A stretch of 64,000 nt of DNA, from the NCBI RefSeq assembly GCF_014851905.1, contig NZ_JACVAQ010000001.1:1736001-1800000 (forward strand), written 5' to 3'. Below are positions 21,189 through 29,600 of this stretch, piece after piece. Position 1 is the stretch's first letter, and each line of letters starts with the position of its first letter. This DNA comes from Pseudomonas sp. PDM14. GTDB lineage: Bacteria; Pseudomonadota; Gammaproteobacteria; Pseudomonadales; Pseudomonadaceae. The notes under the pieces are model-generated. The model saw only the letters and a program-made list of their open reading frames with translations. It was not told the DNA's origin and ran no database searches. The translations under genes were made by a program, and so were the position numbers.

Positions 21189-22595
21189 ATGAGCCTGAAT
21201 GCCCAGTGGATGCAGCGCGACCTGGCCGTGCTCTGGCACCCCTGCACGCAGATGAAGGACCACGAGCGCCTGCCGCTGATCCCGATCAAGCGCGGTGACG
21301 GTGTATGGCTCGAGGACTTCGACGGCAAGCGCTACCTCGACGCGGTCAGCTCCTGGTGGGTCAACGTCTTCGGCCACGGCAACCCGCGCATCAACCAGCG
21401 CATCCGCGATCAGCTCGACAGCCTCGAACACGTGATGCTCGCCGGCTTCACCCATCCGCCGGTGATCGAACTGTCCGAGCGTCTGGTACAGATCACCCCA
21501 GCCGGCCTCGACCGGGTGTTCTACGCCGACAACGGCTCCTCGGGCATCGAGGTGGCGCTGAAGATGAGCTACCACTACTGGCTCAACTGCGGGCAGCCGC
21601 AGAAGAAGCGCTTCGTCACCCTGAGCAACAGCTACCACGGCGAAACCGTGGCGGCGATGTCGGTGGGCGACGTGGCGCTGTTCACCGACACCTACAAATC
21701 GCTGCTGCTCGACACGCTCAAGGTGCCCAGCCCGGACTGCTACCTGCGCCCCGAAGGCGTGAGCTGGGAAGAACACTCGCGCACACTGTTCGCCGCCATG
21801 GAGCAGACCCTGGCCGAGCACCACCACGAAGTCGCCGCGGTGATCGTCGAACCGCTGATCCAGGGCGCGGGCGGCATGCGCATGTACCACCCGGTGTACC
21901 TCACGCTGCTGCGCGAAGCCTGCGACCGCTATGGCGTGCACCTGATTCACGACGAGATCGCCGTCGGCTTCGGCCGCACCGGCACCATGTTCGCCTGCGA
22001 GCAGGCCGGCATCACCCCGGACTTCCTCGTGCTGTCCAAGGCCCTCACCGGCGGCTACCTGCCGATGGCCGCGGTGCTCACCACCGACACCGTGTACCAG
22101 GCGTTCTATGACGACTACGCCACCCTGCGCGCCTTCCTTCACTCGCACACCTACACCGGCAACCCGCTGGCCTGCGCCGCCGCCCTGGCAACCCTGGACA
22201 TTTTCGCGCAGGACAACGTGATCGAGGCCAACAAGCCGCTGGCCGCGCGCATGGCCAGCGCCACCGCGCACCTGGTCGACCACCCACACGTGGCCGAAGT
22301 GCGCCAGACCGGCATGGCCCTGGCCATCGAGATGGTGCAGGACAAGGCCAGCAAAACCGCCTACCCGTGGCAGGAGCGCCGCGGCCTGCAGGTCTACCAG
22401 CACGCCTTGGAGCGCGGTGCCCTGCTGCGCCCGCTGGGCAGCGTGGTGTACTTTCTGCCGCCGTACGTGATCACCCCGGAGCAGATCGACTTTCTCGCCG
22501 AGGTGGCCAGCGAAGGTATCGACATCGCCACCCGCACCTCCGTCAGCGTGGCCGTGCACAGCGACCTGCACCCCAATCACCGCGACCCGGGCTAA
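21189..22595 (+). CDS. bioA: Adenosylmethionine-8-amino-7-oxononanoate aminotransferase
   Basis: PLP enzyme of biotin synthesis that uses SAM as amino donor to make 7,8-diaminopelargonate. The 468-residue protein is a class III aminotransferase. HPCTQMKDHERLPLIPIKRG near the N-terminus is characteristic of BioA, SSWWVNVFGHGNPRI follows, and the PLP lysine is Lys284 in LSKALTGGYLP. The start at 21189 follows GAGGAG. In this window it stands apart from other bio genes, as it does in P. aeruginosa. Confidence 0.95.
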   Translation: MSLNAQWMQRDLAVLWHPCTQMKDHERLPLIPIKRGDGVWLEDFDGKRYLDAVSSWWVNVFGHGNPRINQRIRDQLDSLEHVMLAGFTHPPVIELSERLVQITPAGLDRVFYADNGSSGIEVALKMSYHYWLNCGQPQKKRFVTLSNSYHGETVAAMSVGDVALFTDTYKSLLLDTLKVPSPDCYLRPEGVSWEEHSRTLFAAMEQTLAEHHHEVAAVIVEPLIQGAGGMRMYHPVYLTLLREACDRYGVHLIHDEIAVGFGRTGTMFACEQAGITPDFLVLSKALTGGYLPMAAVLTTDTVYQAFYDDYATLRAFLHSHTYTGNPLACAAALATLDIFAQDNVIEANKPLAARMASATAHLVDHPHVAEVRQTGMALAIEMVQDKASKTAYPWQERRGLQVYQHALERGALLRPLGSVVYFLPPYVITPEQIDFLAEVASEGIDIATRTSVSVAVHSDLHPNHRDPG

Positions 22596-22627
22596 GCAAC
22601 CGGTCGCCAAGTGCCAATCACTTGATC

Positions 22628-22724
22628 GTTCCCACGCTCCGCGTGGGAACCTGCCCAGCCGATGCCCCACGTCGGCGGGACGCGGAGCGTCCCCGGATGG
22701 GGTACCACGCAGGAGCGTGGGAAC
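22628..22724. repeat. GTTCCCACGC terminal-inverted-repeat intergenic element
   Basis: A 97-bp element with perfect 13-bp ends GTTCCCACGCTCC (22628-22640) and GGAGCGTGGGAAC (22712-22724). The left end also folds on itself (GTTCCCACGC/GCGTGGGAAC), and an internal perfect stem GGGACGC/GCGTCCC lies at 22677-22693. Nested hairpins of this sequence are a dispersed intergenic repeat type in Pseudomonas. It fills the middle of the 287-bp bioA-rsmE gap. Confidence 0.8.
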
Positions 22725-22882
22725 CATCACCGCCGCGATCTAGATGACAGGTCGGGGGGGAGGCGTCGTCCAGCCTGCGCCTCCCGCGCAGCCCTTCAAT
22801 ACGCCATGCGCACCGCCACGCCCCGGTGCGCGCGGCGCACCCTGCGGCTAGAATGCGCACCTCTGCTCCAGGTCCTCGTCCC

Positions 22883-23605
22883 ATGCGCCTATCCCGCTTC
22901 TTCATCGACGCCCCGCTCTCCCTCGGCCAGCACGAGTTGCCGGAGGCCCAGGCCCACTATATCGGCCGCGTGTTGCGCCATGCACCCGGCGACGCTGTGC
23001 AGCTGTTCGATGGCAGCGGCCAGGAGTACCTCGGCGAACTGATCGAAGTGGGCAAGAAGAACGTGCGCGTCGAACTGCGCGAGCAATTCAACGGCCAGGC
23101 CGAATCAGCACTGCACGTGCACCTCGGCCAGGGTCTGTCACGCGGCGAGCGGATGGACTGGGCGATCCAGAAAGCCACCGAGCTGGGCGCTGCGCAGATC
23201 AGCCCGATCGTCTCCGAGCGCTGCGAAGTGCGCCTCAAGGACGAGCGCGCCGACAAGCGCATGGCCCATTGGCGTCAGGTGGCGATCAGCGCCTGCGAGC
23301 AATGCGGCCGCTCGGTGCTGCCGGTCATCCACCCGCCGATACTGCTGGCCGACTGGCTGCAGCAGAGCGATGCCGACCTCAAGCTGGTCCTGCACCCGGT
23401 CGCCGAACCGCTGGCCAGCCATGCACGGCCGACCACGCTGGCTTTTCTCATCGGCCCCGAAGGCGGCCTCAGCGACGGCGAAGTCGCACAGGCCAAAGCC
23501 GCCGGCTTCCACGCCGCACGCCTCGGCCCGCGCGTGCTGCGCACCGAAACCGCACCGGTGGTGGCGCTGGCCGTGGCCCAGCAGCTATGGGGCGACTTCT
23601 CGTAG
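22883..23605 (+). CDS. rsmE: 16S rRNA (uracil(1498)-N(3))-methyltransferase
   Basis: A 240-residue SPOUT-class methyltransferase that modifies U1498 of 16S rRNA in the assembled 30S subunit. The N-terminal PUA-like domain begins MRLSRFFIDAPLSLGQHELP. The C-terminal knot carries the SAM-binding motifs IGPEGGLSDGEVAQAKAAGF and LGPRVLRTETAPVVALA, diagnostic of RsmE. The start at 22883 gives the standard N-terminus; a longer frame begins 19 codons upstream. Its stop codon lies inside a 30-bp hairpin shared with the end of chpE. Confidence 0.96.
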   Translation: MRLSRFFIDAPLSLGQHELPEAQAHYIGRVLRHAPGDAVQLFDGSGQEYLGELIEVGKKNVRVELREQFNGQAESALHVHLGQGLSRGERMDWAIQKATELGAAQISPIVSERCEVRLKDERADKRMAHWRQVAISACEQCGRSVLPVIHPPILLADWLQQSDADLKLVLHPVAEPLASHARPTTLAFLIGPEGGLSDGEVAQAKAAGFHAARLGPRVLRTETAPVVALAVAQQLWGDFS

Positions 23606-23628
23606 GGGCGAATGGCGCACCCTACGAG
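23599..23628. terminator. Perfect hairpin between convergent rsmE and chpE
   Basis: The 9-bp stem CTCGTAGGG (23599-23607)/CCCTACGAG (23620-23628) has a 12-nt loop. It includes the rsmE stop codon and abuts the chpE stop codon. There is no T-tract, so it may stabilise or weakly terminate transcripts from both sides. It is related to the GTAGGG repeat family. Confidence 0.5.
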
Positions 23629-24243
23629 TCAGAGCCCGCGCAACGCCAGCCCCGCGAGGACGAACAGCAGCACGCCGCAGATCGCATGGCTGACCCGGTG
23701 CCAGACTGGCGCCGCCGACCGGCGCAACCATTCCACCAACCCGGCACTGATGAAGCAGCACAACACGGACGCCAGCATGAAGCCGGTGAAGAACACCAGC
23801 GCCTGCGCCTGACTCGGCACGCCGTCGACGATCCCCGCCAGCGCACTGCCCAGCGCGCCCCAGTACACCAGGTTCTTCGGGTTCGACAGCGAGATCGCCG
23901 CACCGGCGAGGAACGCTCCGCGCCCGGCCTGCTCCGGCAGCGCCTCCAATACCTGCGCCGGGCGCCGTGCATCACCCAGGCTCTGCCAACCCAGCCAGGC
24001 CAGATAGGCGGCGCAGGCGAGCGTCAACGGCACCCGCACCGTCTCGTGGCTGAGCAGCAGCGCCAGGCCGGTAAGGCCGATCAGCGCCCATAGCGCATCA
24101 CCAATCAACGAGCCGAACTGCACCAGCAGGGCCGCCCGGAAACCATGGTTGAGCCCGCGGCGCAGGGTTTCCGCCAGTACCGCGCCGGGCGACAGGCAGA
24201 AGGCGAAACCGAACAGCAGGGCGGCGAAGAACACTGCGAACAT
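23629..24243 (-). CDS. chpE: LysE/RhtB family exporter ChpE
   Basis: A 204-residue inner-membrane protein with about six hydrophobic helices. The N-terminal helix FFAALLFGFAFCLSPGAVLA carries the LysE-family SPGA motif, and a second motif is SLSNPKNLVYWGAL. The family exports amino acids. It is the last gene of the Pil-Chp cluster; no role in twitching is established for it. It is separated from chpD by 111 bp. Confidence 0.88.
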   Translation of the reverse strand: MFAVFFAALLFGFAFCLSPGAVLAETLRRGLNHGFRAALLVQFGSLIGDALWALIGLTGLALLLSHETVRVPLTLACAAYLAWLGWQSLGDARRPAQVLEALPEQAGRGAFLAGAAISLSNPKNLVYWGALGSALAGIVDGVPSQAQALVFFTGFMLASVLCCFISAGLVEWLRRSAAPVWHRVSHAICGVLLFVLAGLALRGL

Positions 24244-24354
24244 CAGGAAAGGCTCCAGCAGGCAGGGCTGTCAGTGTCGTCGCCGCGCAGTACGCTGACT
24301 TGAACAGGATTGCACCGCAGGGCGAACCGCTGTCGATAACCCCAGGGACAAGGG

Positions 24355-25143
24355 CTAGCGCACTGTGCGCTGAAAGCGTCCCGGCGAGATGCCATAGGCG
24401 GCGCGGAAATGCCGGTTCAGGTGGCTCTGGTCGGCGAAACCGAGCACATGCGCCACCGTGGTTGCCGCCACGCCTCGGCGCAGTAGCCCCTGGGCGCGAC
24501 GGGTGCGCAGCTGCATCGCCCACTGCCGCGGGCTGAGCCCGACGTGCTTCTGGAAGCTGCGCAGCAAGTGGAATTTCGACAGCCCCAGGTAGGCCGCCAT
24601 CTCGTCCAGGCTCGGCTGACGGGCGAGGTCCGCGGCCAGCCACTCCTGCAGCCGCGCCAGCGGCTCACGCCCGACCGGCGCCGCCTGGGGCAAGCGCACC
24701 CTGCCGGCCCGGACGATCTCGCCGAGCAGCAGGAGCAGACGCTCCTCGGCACGCTCGCGCAGGAAGTCATCCTCGCTCAGGCTGGCGCTCACCACCTGCG
24801 CCATGTGCTGAGCCAATGCCGGCAGATGGCGTTCCGGCTGGGCGAACTCGAGCTGCGCCAGGCCCAGGCCATGAGCCAGCACATCCGGCGCCACATACAG
24901 GCTGACGAAGTGCCAGGGCTGCCCCTCGGCCACACCGCCGCCCTGGATCTGTCCGGGATTGTAGGTGGTGATGCTGCCGGCATCGGCGCTGAAACTGCGG
25001 CGATCGAGCCACACCTGCTCGTTGCCGAACAGGTTGGCACTGATGACGAATTCATCGTGGCTGTGTTTGTCGAAGCGCTGGCCGTGGCCGTTGCTGCTGG
25101 CCACTTCGATTGCGCCGACCACCGCGTGGCGCAGGGCGGTCAT
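24355..25143 (-). CDS. chpD: AraC-family transcriptional regulator ChpD
   Basis: A 262-residue regulator. The N-terminal cupin-type AraC ligand domain begins around KHSHDEFVISANLFGNEQVW. The C-terminal pair of HTH motifs covers residues about 160-260, including LGLSKFHLLRSFQKHVGLSP and VAHVLGFADQSHLNRHFRAA. The position between chpC and chpE identifies it as ChpD. It starts seven bases after chpC, so it is likely cotranscribed with the chemosensory genes. Its target genes and ligand are unknown. Confidence 0.9.
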   Translation of the reverse strand: MTALRHAVVGAIEVASSNGHGQRFDKHSHDEFVISANLFGNEQVWLDRRSFSADAGSITTYNPGQIQGGGVAEGQPWHFVSLYVAPDVLAHGLGLAQLEFAQPERHLPALAQHMAQVVSASLSEDDFLRERAEERLLLLLGEIVRAGRVRLPQAAPVGREPLARLQEWLAADLARQPSLDEMAAYLGLSKFHLLRSFQKHVGLSPRQWAMQLRTRRAQGLLRRGVAATTVAHVLGFADQSHLNRHFRAAYGISPGRFQRTVR

Positions 25144-25150
25144 CGCGGGG

Positions 25151-25633
25151 TCAGATCAGCCCGGCGTCGGCGAGCTTCTGCTCCAGGCCGATCAGGTCGG
25201 GAATTTTCACCACGGCTTCGCCGAGCTGCACCGCGTCCAGTTCCAGCGGTGCCAGCGGCTCGCTGGAGCGCGCCAGGTTGCCGTCGACCTTAAGCGAACG
25301 CGGAATGCCCTGCACCAGCAGGGCGAGGAACTTGACCTGATCACGCCCACCGATGGCGTTGATCACTGCCACCCGCGCACCCGGGCCGATCTGCGGCTGA
25401 CCATTGGACGCGGCCTCGAACGACAGCAGCGGCAACTGCAGATCGCGCCAGGCGACCTGGCCGAGGAACCAGGCCGGCAGGCCGGCAGTGACCTGTGGCA
25501 CGCGGTAGGGAATCAGCTCGGCCACTGCCACGTTGGGCAGCAGCAGGGTGCGATCGGCCAGCGGCACCAGCAATGCCGTGAGGGTGCTCACGCTGTTGCT
25601 GCTGACGGCAGGAGTGTTCGGGGCTTGGCTCAT
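25151..25633 (-). CDS. chpC: CheW-like adaptor ChpC
   Basis: A 160-residue single CheW-domain protein. The domain starts around TLTALLVPLADRTLLLPNVA and includes WFLGQVAWRDLQLPLLSFEA. It lacks any receiver or kinase part. In the Pil-Chp system PilI is the main adaptor between PilJ and ChpA; ChpC is the second adaptor and may link further receptors. It sits 31 bp downstream of chpB. Confidence 0.92.
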   Translation of the reverse strand: MSQAPNTPAVSSNSVSTLTALLVPLADRTLLLPNVAVAELIPYRVPQVTAGLPAWFLGQVAWRDLQLPLLSFEAASNGQPQIGPGARVAVINAIGGRDQVKFLALLVQGIPRSLKVDGNLARSSEPLAPLELDAVQLGEAVVKIPDLIGLEQKLADAGLI

Positions 25634-25664
25634 GAGTCGATCCTGTTACGGCGGCAGGCGTGCG

Positions 25665-26687
25665 TCAGGCGCACTGGCCCGCCAGATGATTGACCAGGGC
25701 TTCGGCCAGCTCGCGCGGGTCGCCGCTGAGGGCGCTGTAGCCACCTTCGCGCAGGCTGTCGGGCATGCTCGGGCAAGCGCAGCTGTCGGCACGCTGGGTC
25801 CAGATCTGGCCACCCTGACGGCGCACGTAGGCGGCGGCGGCACTGCCATCGCTGCCCATGCCGCTGAAGGCGATGACACCGCAGTTGGCGCCGAACTGCT
25901 GGGCCAGGTTGAGCATCATCTGGTCGATGGACGGGCTGTAGGGTTCCGGCCAGCTGCGGTCGGCCACCTGCATTACGCCGTCTTCGGCAAAACCGAGCTC
26001 ATGACTGATCGGCGCAACGATCACTTCGCCGCAGCGAATCGAATCAGCGCGACGTACCGGGTTGACGTGCCACTGGCTGTGCCGGCCAACGGCCTGCGGC
26101 AACGCGCTCTCGAAACTGGCGTCGATGTGCTGGGCGTAGACGAAACCGATCGGCAGACCGCCAGGCAACGCATCGAGGAAGGCTTTGACGGCAGCCGGGC
26201 CGCCCAGCGAGGCGGCCAGCAGCCACACCTGCTTGGCCGGTTCGCCGGCCACCAGCGGCGTGTCCGCCAGCACCGCCGGCAGCTCCAGGCGGCCAGGCCG
26301 CTGCGCCTCGGCAAGCAACGCCTCCAGGCTCGGGCCCACGGCCTGGGCCGGATCGCCGACCAGGCGCTTGAGCTTGCCGAACAGGCTGCGCTCCCAGCGT
26401 GGGTAGTTCTCCGAATGGCGCTCCGGGGCATGTCCCTCGCCAAACAACACCGGCGTGTTGCCACGCTCGAGCAGGCTGTCGACCAGCGGGGAGTCTTCCG
26501 ACTGCGCCAGGTCGACCAGCCACAGGTCGGCTTCGCAGGCCGCCAGGGCGTCCTCGTCGAGGCGCGCCGGGTCGCTGTTCAACACCACCTGGTAGCCATT
26601 GCCGGACAGCGCCTGCTGCAGCACATGGCGCTGCAGGGAGGTATCGGCGATCACGGCAATCCTTGCTGCGGGGCGACTATCACTCAT
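25665..26687 (-). CDS. chpB: Chemoreceptor methylesterase ChpB
   Basis: A 340-residue CheB-type protein that removes methyl groups from PilJ, opposing PilK. The C-terminal esterase has the Ser-His-Asp triad visible in LLAASLGGPAAVKAF, FVYAQHID and AFSGMGSDGSAAAAYV. The N-terminal part about 1-120 resembles a receiver, but the usual paired acidic residues are replaced (IAVIADTS) and no clear phospho-switch lysine is seen. Its start overlaps the 3' end of chpA by 8 bp (ATGAGTGA), indicating translational coupling. Confidence 0.92.
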   Translation of the reverse strand: MSDSRPAARIAVIADTSLQRHVLQQALSGNGYQVVLNSDPARLDEDALAACEADLWLVDLAQSEDSPLVDSLLERGNTPVLFGEGHAPERHSENYPRWERSLFGKLKRLVGDPAQAVGPSLEALLAEAQRPGRLELPAVLADTPLVAGEPAKQVWLLAASLGGPAAVKAFLDALPGGLPIGFVYAQHIDASFESALPQAVGRHSQWHVNPVRRADSIRCGEVIVAPISHELGFAEDGVMQVADRSWPEPYSPSIDQMMLNLAQQFGANCGVIAFSGMGSDGSAAAAYVRRQGGQIWTQRADSCACPSMPDSLREGGYSALSGDPRELAEALVNHLAGQCA

Positions 26688-29600
26688 GGCGCTTGACCAA
26701 CTTCTGGATGTTTTCGAGCAGATCGGATTCCTGGTACGGCTTGCCCAGGTATTCGTTGACGCCGATGGTCATGGCCCGCTCACGGTGTTTCTCACCGGTA
26801 CGCGAGGTGATCATGATGATCGGCAGGTCCTTGAGGCGCTCATCGTGGCGCACCAGCGTGGCGACTTCGAAACCGTCCATACGCGGCATCTCGATGTCGA
26901 GCAGCATGATGTCCGGCTTGTGCTCCTGCAGCTGAGCGATGGCGTCGACCCCGTCCTTGGCGGTCAGCACGTTCATGCCGTTGCGTTCGAGCAGGCGGCT
27001 GGTGACCTTGCGCACGGTGACCGAATCGTCGACCACCATGACCAGGGTCGGGCGGTCGGCTTCCAGCTCGGCGGCGGTCTGCGGCGCCTGGCTGGCCAGA
27101 CGTGGCTGCTGCTGACCGAGCAGGTGCGCATGGCGCACACGGATGGTCGCCAGCAGGTCGAGAATCACCACCACGCGGCCATCACCGAGGATGGTCGCCC
27201 CGGAAATGCCGTGCACGCCGGAGAATTGCAGGCCGAGGCTTTTCACCACGATCTCGCGCGAGCCGGCCAGGCTGTCCACCTGCACCGCCACGGCGTGCTC
27301 GCTGGAGCGCACCAGGATCACCGGCAGCGGCAGGCTCTGGCCGATCAGCTTGGGCTGCTGGCCATTGTTCAGCAGGTCGCCGAGGTACTTCAGTTCGTAG
27401 GCTTGGCCGGCGTACTCGAAGCGCGGGGCATCCGGCGCGTAGTAGGCCTCCAGCTCGTACGGCGAGACGCGCACGATACCTTCGATGGTGTTCAGCGGGA
27501 TGGCGTACAGGTCTTCACCGGACAGCACCATCAGCGCACGGTTGACCGACACGGTGAACGGCAGGCGGATGAGGAAGCGGGTGCCCTCGCCCACCGTCGA
27601 CTCGATGCTCATCGAGCCGCCGAGCTGCTTGACCTCGGAGTGCACCACGTCCATGCCGACGCCACGCCCGGAAATCTGCGTGACCTTCTCGGCGGTGGAG
27701 AACCCGGCCTCGAGGATGAACTGCAGCACCTCGTGGTCGCTGAGGTCGGAATCGGCATCCATCAGGCCGCGTTCGATGGCCTTGCGGCGCACCGCGTCGA
27801 GCTTGATACCGCCGCCGTCGTCGGCCAGGGTCAGGAGAATGTCGCCACCTTCGCGACCCAGGCTCAGACGGATGTTGCCGACCTCGGACTTGCCGTTGGC
27901 GCGGCGCACCTCACCCGGCTCGATGCCATGGTCGACGGCGTTGCGCAGCATGTGCTCCAGCGGCGCGACGATACGTTCGAGAACGGTACGGTCCATCTCG
28001 CCTTCGGCGTTGCCGACGTGGAACTCGACCTGCTTGCCCAGCTCGCCCGCCACCTGCCGCACGATGCGACGCAGACGCGGCACCAGGCGGTCGAACGGCA
28101 CCATGCGCGTGCGCATCAGGCCTTCCTGCAGCTCGGTGTTGACCCGCGCCTGCTGCAGCAGCAGGGTCTCGGCGTCACGGTTACGCGCGGAGAGGGTTTC
28201 CTTCAGGTCGAGCAAGTCGGACGCGGACTCGAACAGCGCGCGCGACAGCTGCTGCAGCTGCGAGTGACGGTCCATTTCCAGCGGGTCGAAGTCTTCGTAA
28301 CCAGCACGCTCGGCCTCGGCCTGGTAGCGGCTGAGGATCTGCGCCTGGGTTTCGATGTCGAGGCGACGCAGCTGATCGCGCACCCGCTCGATGGTCGCTT
28401 CCATCTCGCCGAGGGTGAAGCCGACGTCGCTGACCTGCTGCTCGACACGACCGCGGAAGATCGAGGTTTCACCGGCAAGGTTGACCAGGCCTTCGAGCAG
28501 TTCCGCCGGGACCTTGACCAGCTCCTGCGGCGCGCGACGCGAAGCGGCTTCCAGGGCGGCTTCGGCCGCACGCTGGACGAACGGCAGCACGCGCAGCTCC
28601 TGCCTGCCCTGCGGCACGCTGCTGGCGGCCACGATCGGCGTGTTCAGGGTCACCGGCTTCGGTGCCTGCGGCTCAACCTCTTCGACCGGCAGGGCGGCAT
28701 CGGCCGCAGCGCTGTCGTCGAGGCGCTGACGCAGTTGATCGAGCTCCTTCTGCAGCCCTTCAAAGCCGGACTGCACGTCGAGGAACAAGCTTTCCGGCCA
28801 GGGCGCGCCCTGTTGCTGGGCCTCGGTCAGGTGCTGCTCGAGATCATGAGTCAGGTCGCCGAGGCGCTTCTGACCGGCCAGGCGTGCACCGCCCTTGAGG
28901 GTGTGCAGGATGCGCAGCATGTCGTCGATGGCCGCGCCGTCTTCACGGCTGGCCTCCCAGCGACCGACCGCGCTCTCCATGGCCTCCAGCAGGTCATCGG
29001 CTTCTTCCAGGAAGATGTCGAGGATGTCGGCTTCGGCGCCGTCGTCCTCGTCGGCCACTGGCTGCAGGTGCACGCTGGAAGGAATGCTCAGCTGTTCATC
29101 GGGGTTGGCGCGGAAGCGCCGAATGGTCTCGATCAGCACCGTGCCATCGGGCACGGCACGCTGATCACGCACCGCTTCGAGCATTTCCGCCAGGCGATCA
29201 TGGCAGGCCTGGAGCAGACCGAAGAGATCCTGGCCGGCACGCAGGCGACCGTCGCCCATGCCTTCGTAGAGGAATTCCAGTTCGTGGGCCAGGTCGCCGA
29301 TCTCACGAATCTCGGCCATCCGCGCACCGCCCTTGAGGGTGTGCAGATCGCGTTGCAGCGACTCGACCTCGAGGGTGTTGTTGACGTCACCCATCCAGCG
29401 CTGCAGGGCACCACCGGCGCTTTCGATGATGTCGAAGCCTTCCTCGAGGAAGATTTCCACCAGCTCGGGGTCACGGTCGTCATCGATAGGCGCCGCGGGT
29501 TGCGCAGCAACGACAGGCGCGTCGAAGGTCTGCCCGAGCGGCTCGACCGGGGCAGGCTCCACGGGCACTTCAACCGCGGCCTCGCTGCTGGCCCAGGCAT

